From contig JAKSDN010001518.1 in assembly GCA_022360075.1 (NCBI GenBank), positions 1-8,444 on the forward strand: DNA of 8,444 nt. The letters are read 5' to 3'. The stretch comes from Kiloniellales bacterium. GTDB taxonomy: Bacteria > Pseudomonadota > Alphaproteobacteria > Kiloniellales > JAKSDN01. The first letter of the stretch is position 1. Every line of letters begins with the position of its first letter. Shown here one piece after another: positions 1-5,700 of the stretch. The notes below the pieces were generated by a model that was not told the origin of the DNA, made no database searches, and worked only from the letters and a program-made list of their open reading frames with translations. A program made the translations under genes and the position numbers.

Positions 1-2
1 GG

Positions 3-2528
3 ACGGACGCCCAAGACCCCGCGCCCGCCGGGCCGGCCAGCAAGGCTGCGGCTGCGGTCAAGCCGTCGTCTCCAAGCGCAGTCGCGGAAGGCGAGGGCCG
101 CACGCGCGCCGATGCTCAGTCGGCTCAGGTGACCAGGGCGGTCGACAAGGCCTCGACCAACGCAAAGCGCTCGAGCCTCGGCCGAGCCGCCGCCAGCGAG
201 CAGCCGGTCAGCTTGCGTTTCTCCTGGGCGGCGCCGACTCCGGCGGCGACCTTCCGGCGCGGCGACTATGTCTGGCTGCTGTTCGATCGTCCCGCGCGTG
301 AGAACCTGGCCAGGAGCATTGCGAAGGTCGCCCCGCAGTTGGCGCCCGTCACGCTCGACGCAACCGAGGCCACGATCATTCGCATGACCGCGGCACCCCG
401 CCTGACTCCCAAGCTCAAGGCGGAAGGCAATAGCTGGCTGTTTTCCCTCCAGGTCGAGAAGCCGGGACCCGCGCGGCAGGCAACGATGGTCCTGAACGAG
501 AAGGCCGAGGCGCCGAAAGTCTCGGTGCCGCTGCGTGGGCCGGGCAAGGTCAGCGCGCTGGTCGACCCCGAAGTCGGCGACCTCATCTATGTCGTGCCGG
601 TGTCGCTAGCCGGCCTTGGCTTCGCGCGGGATCACCGTTTCCCGCAGTTCCGTGTCCTTGCCTCCCATCAAGGTCTGGTCGTCCAGCCCTTCTCGGACTC
701 CGTGACGGTGACCTTGACCAGCGCGACCGCGGTGATTCAGGCCAAGGACGGGCTCTGGCTCTCCTCGTCGAAGCTTCGGAGCAAGGCCAAGAGCACGCCC
801 CCCGCCACGACCCGGACACACCGTCTCTTCGACCTGCCGGGCTGGCGGCGTGGCGATCTGACGACCTTCAACGACACCCGCCAGGCCCTGCAGCAGGCTG
901 TCGCCCAGGCGCCGAAGCCGGCGCAATCGGTGGCCCGTTTGGACCTGGCGCGCTTCTTCTTCGCCCACGGCATGGGCGTCGAGGCCTTGGGCATCCTCTC
1001 GCTGATCGAGGACGACAGCCCGCGCTTCGTGAACGATCCCCAGGTAATCCTGCTCAAGGGCGCGAGCCAGTTCCTCAGCGGCAAGTACCCGCAGGCGTCG
1101 AAGACCCTCGAGCACCTGGCGCTGAACGGGGAACAGGAAGCGGCGCTCTGGCGCGGTGCCATGGCCGCAGTCTCCAAGGACTGGCCCTATGCGGCCGAGC
1201 AGTTCGCCGTGAGCCAGGAACTTTTGGCCGACTATCCGGAGAAAATCGCCACACAGCTTCGCCTCTTGACGGCGGAAGCCCTGATCGAGCTGGGCGAAGG
1301 TGCCGAGGCCGGCGTGCAGCTCGCCGAGCTGCGTGATTTGGGCGCCGACAGTGTCGCGGAGGCACAGATCGAGTTGCTGGAAGGGCGGCGGCTTCTCCTC
1401 GATGGCGATGACACCGCCGCGGAATGGCATTGGACGAAGGCGATCGAAGGCCCTCATGCCGCGACCCGCGCGCGTGCGCGCTACCTCATGCTGCAACAGC
1501 AGCTCGCCGCCGGCACCATCAGCACCGAGGAAGCCATCGCCGAGCTGGAGCGCCTGCGCTTCGCGTGGCGCGGCGATCTCTTCGAGTTCACTCTTCTGGA
1601 GCGTCTCGGCGAGCTCTATGTCGAGATCGGAGAGTTCCGCGAGGGGCTGCTCGCACTGAGGCAGGCGGCATCCCACCTCTCGAACGCGCCGGGCGCGCCG
1701 GCGGTGACCGAGCGTATGCGCGAGGTCTTCGCCGACCTGCTCATGGGCGAGTCCGCGACGCGATTGACGCCGATTCAAGCCGTCGCGATCTTTGGCGAGT
1801 TCCAGGAGCTGACCCCCACGGGTCAGGCCGGCGACAAGATGATCGAGCGCCTTGCCGACCGCCTCGTGGAGGTCGATTTGCTCGAGCAGGCGGCCGACGT
1901 GCTCGAGGACCAGATGAGCTACCGGCTGGAGGGCGTCGAGAAGGCCCGCATCGGGCTGCGGCTGGCCCTGGTCTACGTGATGGACGATCATGCCGGCGCG
2001 GCGCTGGATGCTCTGATCCGCAGCGAGGTCGAGGAGGAGCTGCCCGAAGACCTGGCCCGGCAGCGCCGCCACCTTCGGGCACGGACGGTCGCCGAGGTGG
2101 ACGGCTACGGGCCCGCGTTGGACCTTCTTGAGGGAGACGAGTCCCATGCCGGTCGGCAGCTCCGGGCGGAGTTCCTCTGGGAGATGCGCGCTTGGCGCGA
2201 CTATGCGGAGATCCTCTACGGCCTGCTCGAGGAGGACTACGACGAGGACGCGCCGATGGTGGCATCGAAGGCGCAAATGGTCCTGTCCCTGGCCTTGGCC
2301 CACTCCATGGCCGGCGACCGGCACGCCTTGCAGCAGCTCGACTGGCAGTTCGGCGAAGAGATGGCGCAGACCGAGCACGACAGCGTGTTCACGCTGCTGA
2401 CCCGCGATCTCGACGACGGCATGATCACCTCGATTGCCGACGAACTCGCCGGCATCAAAACGATCCAGACCTTCATGACCAGCTATCGCGAGCAGCTCGA
2501 AGACGGCGGTCTCTCGAGCATCAACTGA
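3..2528 (+). CDS. TPR-like alpha-solenoid protein with N-terminal beta domain, probably exported (5' end outside window)
   Basis: The reading frame is open from the first bases of the window to the TGA at 2526-2528, so the gene begins upstream. A GTG at 129 is the first possible start inside the window, but it has no Shine-Dalgarno sequence, and the codons before it read as a plausible Ala/Pro/Ser-rich linker, so it is probably internal. Counting from that GTG, residues 1-25 continue the linker. Residues about 27-230 look beta-rich, with a FRRGDYVWLLFDRPA stretch resembling AMIN-like or related domains of alphaproteobacterial envelope proteins. After an LPGWRRGD stretch near 237, the rest (about 245-790) is amphipathic helices in pairs (for example around LDLARFFFAHG, AALWRGAMAAV and LLERLGELYVEIG), typical of divergent TPR repeats that bind protein partners. 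I see no cysteine and no enzyme motif. The low-complexity linker suggests a periplasmic or envelope scaffold with a signal or membrane anchor outside the window; this is inference. The exact family is not recognised. Confidence 0.85.
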   Translation, partial: TDAQDPAPAGPASKAAAAVKPSSPSAVAEGEGRTRADAQSAQVTRAVDKASTNAKRSSLGRAAASEQPVSLRFSWAAPTPAATFRRGDYVWLLFDRPARENLARSIAKVAPQLAPVTLDATEATIIRMTAAPRLTPKLKAEGNSWLFSLQVEKPGPARQATMVLNEKAEAPKVSVPLRGPGKVSALVDPEVGDLIYVVPVSLAGLGFARDHRFPQFRVLASHQGLVVQPFSDSVTVTLTSATAVIQAKDGLWLSSSKLRSKAKSTPPATTRTHRLFDLPGWRRGDLTTFNDTRQALQQAVAQAPKPAQSVARLDLARFFFAHGMGVEALGILSLIEDDSPRFVNDPQVILLKGASQFLSGKYPQASKTLEHLALNGEQEAALWRGAMAAVSKDWPYAAEQFAVSQELLADYPEKIATQLRLLTAEALIELGEGAEAGVQLAELRDLGADSVAEAQIELLEGRRLLLDGDDTAAEWHWTKAIEGPHAATRARARYLMLQQQLAAGTISTEEAIAELERLRFAWRGDLFEFTLLERLGELYVEIGEFREGLLALRQAASHLSNAPGAPAVTERMREVFADLLMGESATRLTPIQAVAIFGEFQELTPTGQAGDKMIERLADRLVEVDLLEQAADVLEDQMSYRLEGVEKARIGLRLALVYVMDDHAGAALDALIRSEVEEELPEDLARQRRHLRARTVAEVDGYGPALDLLEGDESHAGRQLRAEFLWEMRAWRDYAEILYGLLEEDYDEDAPMVASKAQMVLSLALAHSMAGDRHALQQLDWQFGEEMAQTEHDSVFTLLTRDLDDGMITSIADELAGIKTIQTFMTSYREQLEDGGLSSIN

Positions 2529-2563
2529 AGAGCGCCGTTCAGACGTTCCCTCCGTGAACGCCC

Positions 2564-2586
2564 TGGCCGCCCGGTCGGCCAATTTT
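2564..2586 (+). terminator. Weak Rho-independent terminator candidate after the TPR gene
   Basis: A 6-bp stem TGGCCG / CGGCCA (2564-2569 with 2576-2581) encloses a 6-base loop and is followed by TTTT at 2583-2586, 36 bases after the TGA of the TPR gene. The stem is short and the T-tract has only four bases, so termination may be partial. It would separate the TPR gene transcriptionally from the giant adhesin-like gene. Confidence 0.4.
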
Positions 2587-2616
2587 AACCAAGACGCTGA
2601 AAATCCTATCGGTTAA
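2585..2616. promoter_or_regulatory. Inverted pair of TTAACC boxes (CtrA-like half sites)
   Basis: TTAACC at 2585-2590 and its reverse complement GGTTAA at 2611-2616 are separated by 20 bases in an otherwise GC-rich intergenic region, about 175-205 bases before the giant gene. TTAACC matches the conserved part of CtrA half sites of alphaproteobacteria. The classical full CtrA box, TTAA-N7-TTAA, is not present. Control by CtrA is therefore only a possibility, and the pair could also belong to another dimeric regulator. Confidence 0.3.
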
Positions 2617-2719
2617 GGTGTAATCGGAGGCGCGGATTCTACCGCCCCCTTGGCGTTGGAGGCATTTTGCGACGCTGACTGAAGCGACATTCCGTTCGTT
2701 GAATGAGGTGAGGTGTGCC

Positions 2720-2737
2720 TTGACGGTGGCTTTGACC
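2720..2737 (+). promoter_or_regulatory. Tandem TTGAC motifs upstream of the giant gene
   Basis: TTGACG (2720-2725) and TTGACC (2732-2737) are direct repeats spaced 12 bases start to start, 53-70 bases before the ATG. Each resembles a sigma-70 -35 element, but neither has a convincing -10 hexamer 16-18 bases downstream. They could be a -35 element with a weak -10, or half sites for an activator. The promoter of the giant gene most likely lies in this region, but its position is not resolved. Confidence 0.25.
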
Positions 2738-2772
2738 GTTTAGTTGGGGGATTGAAGCCGGCAATTCGAAAC

Positions 2773-2789
2773 GAAGGGATATCGATCCC
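2773..2789 (+). promoter_or_regulatory. Ribosome binding site of the giant gene, partly inside a small hairpin
   Basis: GAAGGG at 2773-2778 is the Shine-Dalgarno candidate and decides the ATG at 2790. The frame upstream of this ATG reaches a TGA at 2733-2735 without another ATG, GTG or TTG, so 2790 is the first possible start. GGGAT (2776-2780) can pair with ATCCC (2785-2789) around an ATCG loop, so part of the binding site would be held in a 5-bp stem ending just before the start codon. Confidence 0.5.
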
Positions 2790-5700
2790 ATGACGGTCCA
2801 AGTCACGACGACTCCGCCCGGAACCAGTCAGAACTACGAGAGCGGATCGGTCATCGTTGTGCCGCCCGGCGGCGGCCTGGTCTTCCAAATTCGTGACGTC
2901 GACCCGGATGGCAATGTCGGGCCCGTGATCAGCCCGACGCTGTTTCAGACGGAGCTGTCCGGCGCCGATCTGATCGTCACCCTCCCCGACGACACGGTCA
3001 TCACCTTCCGCAACATCCTACCGATCCTGAGCGACCCCGATTTCAGCGATGGTATCGCCGATGCCTCGGGCACGCCGGTGATCAACTCGCCGGAAACGGC
3101 GATCGATCCCGCGGCCGGCGACGACGGCGGCGGAGACGGCGGAGGCCCGGCTTCGCCGGCCAGTGCCTCGATCTTGGCGGCCAACGCTTTCTTCGACGAT
3201 GGCGTCGGCAACTTCTTTGCGCCGGGCGCCGGCCCGAGCGGCTTTCTGCTGCCGATCGGCGGCCCGCCCTTTACCGGCTCTCCGAGCGACCCCAACCTCA
3301 CGCTGCTGCTCGACGGTGACGGCGACGTCACGCCGGCGACCCCGACCCCGGCGGCTAACCTGGCGCCGGTCTTCGTCCCGGGCGGTCCTTTTGTCATCAA
3401 CGAGCAGGCGAACGTCGCGGCGCCGAACGGCACCGTGACGGTAGCCGGATCGCAGAACGGCGACCCGGTCGGCGTTGCCTTGGCGCTCGATCCCGAAGGC
3501 GGGCCGGTGACCTACGCGATTACCGGCGGCGATCCGACCAGCATCTTCGCCATGAATCCGGCGACCGGCGCGATCACGGTGGCCAATGCCGCCCAGCTCG
3601 ATTTCGAGGCCGGGCCGGCCCAGTTCAACCTGACAATCAGCGCCACCGATGCCGCGGGCGCCACCGCCGTCGCGCCTTTCGTCGTCAACGTCAACGACAT
3701 CAACGACGGGCCGGCCCTTCAGCCAGCCGGACCCTTTGCCGTCGAGGAGAGGACTGCGGTGCCGCCCCCGCAATCGGTGACCGATCCGGGTGCGGCGAAC
3801 GGAACAGTGGTCGGCACGGTGGCGGCGACCGACGAGGACCTGCCCGCGAACGCGCTGACCTTCGCCATCGTGGCCGGCGACCCAACCGGGATCTTCGCGA
3901 TCGACAATAACGGCCAGATCACGGTCGCCGATGCTTCCCAGCTCGATTTCGAGGGCGGCACCACGAACTTCACGTTGACGGTTCAGACGACCGACGGCCA
4001 AGGCGGCCAGGACCAGCGCGACTACGTCGTCAATGTCACCGACGTCAACGATGCGCCGGCGTTGCAGGCAGCGGGACCCTTCGCCATCGATGAGAACGTC
4101 AATGGTCTCGGTTCTCAGAACGGCGACGCGGTGGGCACGGTCAATGCGACGGACGTCGATGTGCCGCCCGATCCTCTGACCTTCACCATCGTCGGCGGCA
4201 CCGGCCAGACGGCCTTCGCGATCGATGCGGCGAGCGGGGAAATCACCGTGGCCGACGCACCGCAGCTCGATCTCGAGACGACGCCGAGCTTCAGCCTGAG
4301 CGTCCAGGTGACGGACGGCCAGGGCGGCACTGATCAGCGGGACGTCACGGTCAACCTGAACAACGTCAACGACCCGCCGGCGGTCGACCTCAACGGCGCC
4401 AACGATGCCGGCGAGAACTTCGATGCCGGGAACTTCCAGGCGGGCGCCGGGGCGACCTCGATCGTCGACACCGATGCCCAGGTAGTCGACGTCGACAGTC
4501 AGATCCAGAGCCTGAACATCACCTTTTCGGCCGCGCCGCCGAACGGGGCGAACGAGGTTCTGGCCGTCAACCTGGGGGCCTCCGGCCTGGTCGCCAATCC
4601 GATCGCAAACGGCATCCAGCTCACCGGCAACGCGGATCCGAGCGTCTACGAAGGCGTGCTCCGGACCCTGACTTACGATAACACCGCCGGGACGCCGACC
4701 GACGGCGCGCGCACCATCAACATCCAGGCCACCGACGCCGGCGGCGCGACGAGCAACACCGCCAACGCCACCATCACGGTCGTTCCCAGGGTCTTTTTCA
4801 TCGACAACTCGGTCGGCGGCGGCCCCGGCGATGGCAGCCAGAACAATCCCTTCCGGTCGATCGCCGAGTTCAACAACGCGAACGGCCAAGCGGGCCAGGC
4901 CAACCCGCAGACGGGCGATACGATCTTCATCCGCACGGGTAACGGCAGCTACGACGAAGCCGACGGCATCAATCTGCTCAACGACCAGATCCTGCTGGGA
5001 CAGGAGCGGGCCGACCTTCTACCGTCTGCGATCACGGGGGAGGTCGTCGGGACGGCTCCGGTCATCAACGTCACGGCGTTGGACAACCACGGTATCGAGC
5101 TCGGCAGCGGCAATACCATCCGCGGCCTCGACATCGGCAATACCAGGGGCACGGGCAGCGGGATCGATGACGGCGGCAACAACGTCGGCACCTTGACGAT
5201 CTCGAACGTTGCCATCGGCGGCACGGGCAAGGCCGTCGATATCGATCAGGGCGGTACGCTCGGCCTCACCTTCGAGAGCATCACCTCGACCAGCTCCAGC
5301 AGTGAGGGCATCGACATCGACGGGGTCGGTGGCAGCTTCACGGTCACCGGGGCCACCTCGATCGTCAGCAGCGGCACGGGCGTGGATCTGACGGGAAGCG
5401 GCACCGCGAGCTTTTCCTTCGGCGGACTTTCCGCGAGCACGAGCGGCACCGGCACCGGCCTCAACGCGAATACGGCGGGCACCCTGAGCATCACCGGGCC
5501 GGGCAGCGTCATCGACACCACCGGCGGCACCGGCACCGGCGTCAACATCACCGGCACGACCATCGGCAACGACGGCGTCACCTTCCGTAGCATCAGCGTG
5601 AACGGTGCCACCAACGGGATCGTCTTGAACAACACCGGCAATGGCAGCTTCACCGTCACCGGCGACGGCAGCAACACGCAGAACGCCTCGGGCGGGACGA

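Noticed and set aside
606..2582. 658-codon open frame on the minus strand opposite the TPR gene
   Set aside because: It is the antisense shadow of a GC-rich gene; its product is rich in Leu/Gln/His/Arg/Gly with no recognisable domain, while the plus-strand product has a coherent beta domain and helical repeats.
2613..2888. 91-codon minus-strand open frame across the intergenic region and the start of the giant gene
   Set aside because: No ribosome binding site, no recognisable protein pattern, and it overlaps the control region and start of a well-supported gene.
3105..3150. GDDGGGDGGG stretch as a possible RTX calcium-binding repeat
   Set aside because: It lacks the GGxGxDxUx nonapeptide periodicity; it is a single Gly/Asp linker.
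3018..4889. 623-codon minus-strand open frame opposite the cadherin repeats
   Set aside because: Its Arg/Asp/Val/Gly-rich composition mirrors the repeated plus-strand codons; there is no start context and no domain.
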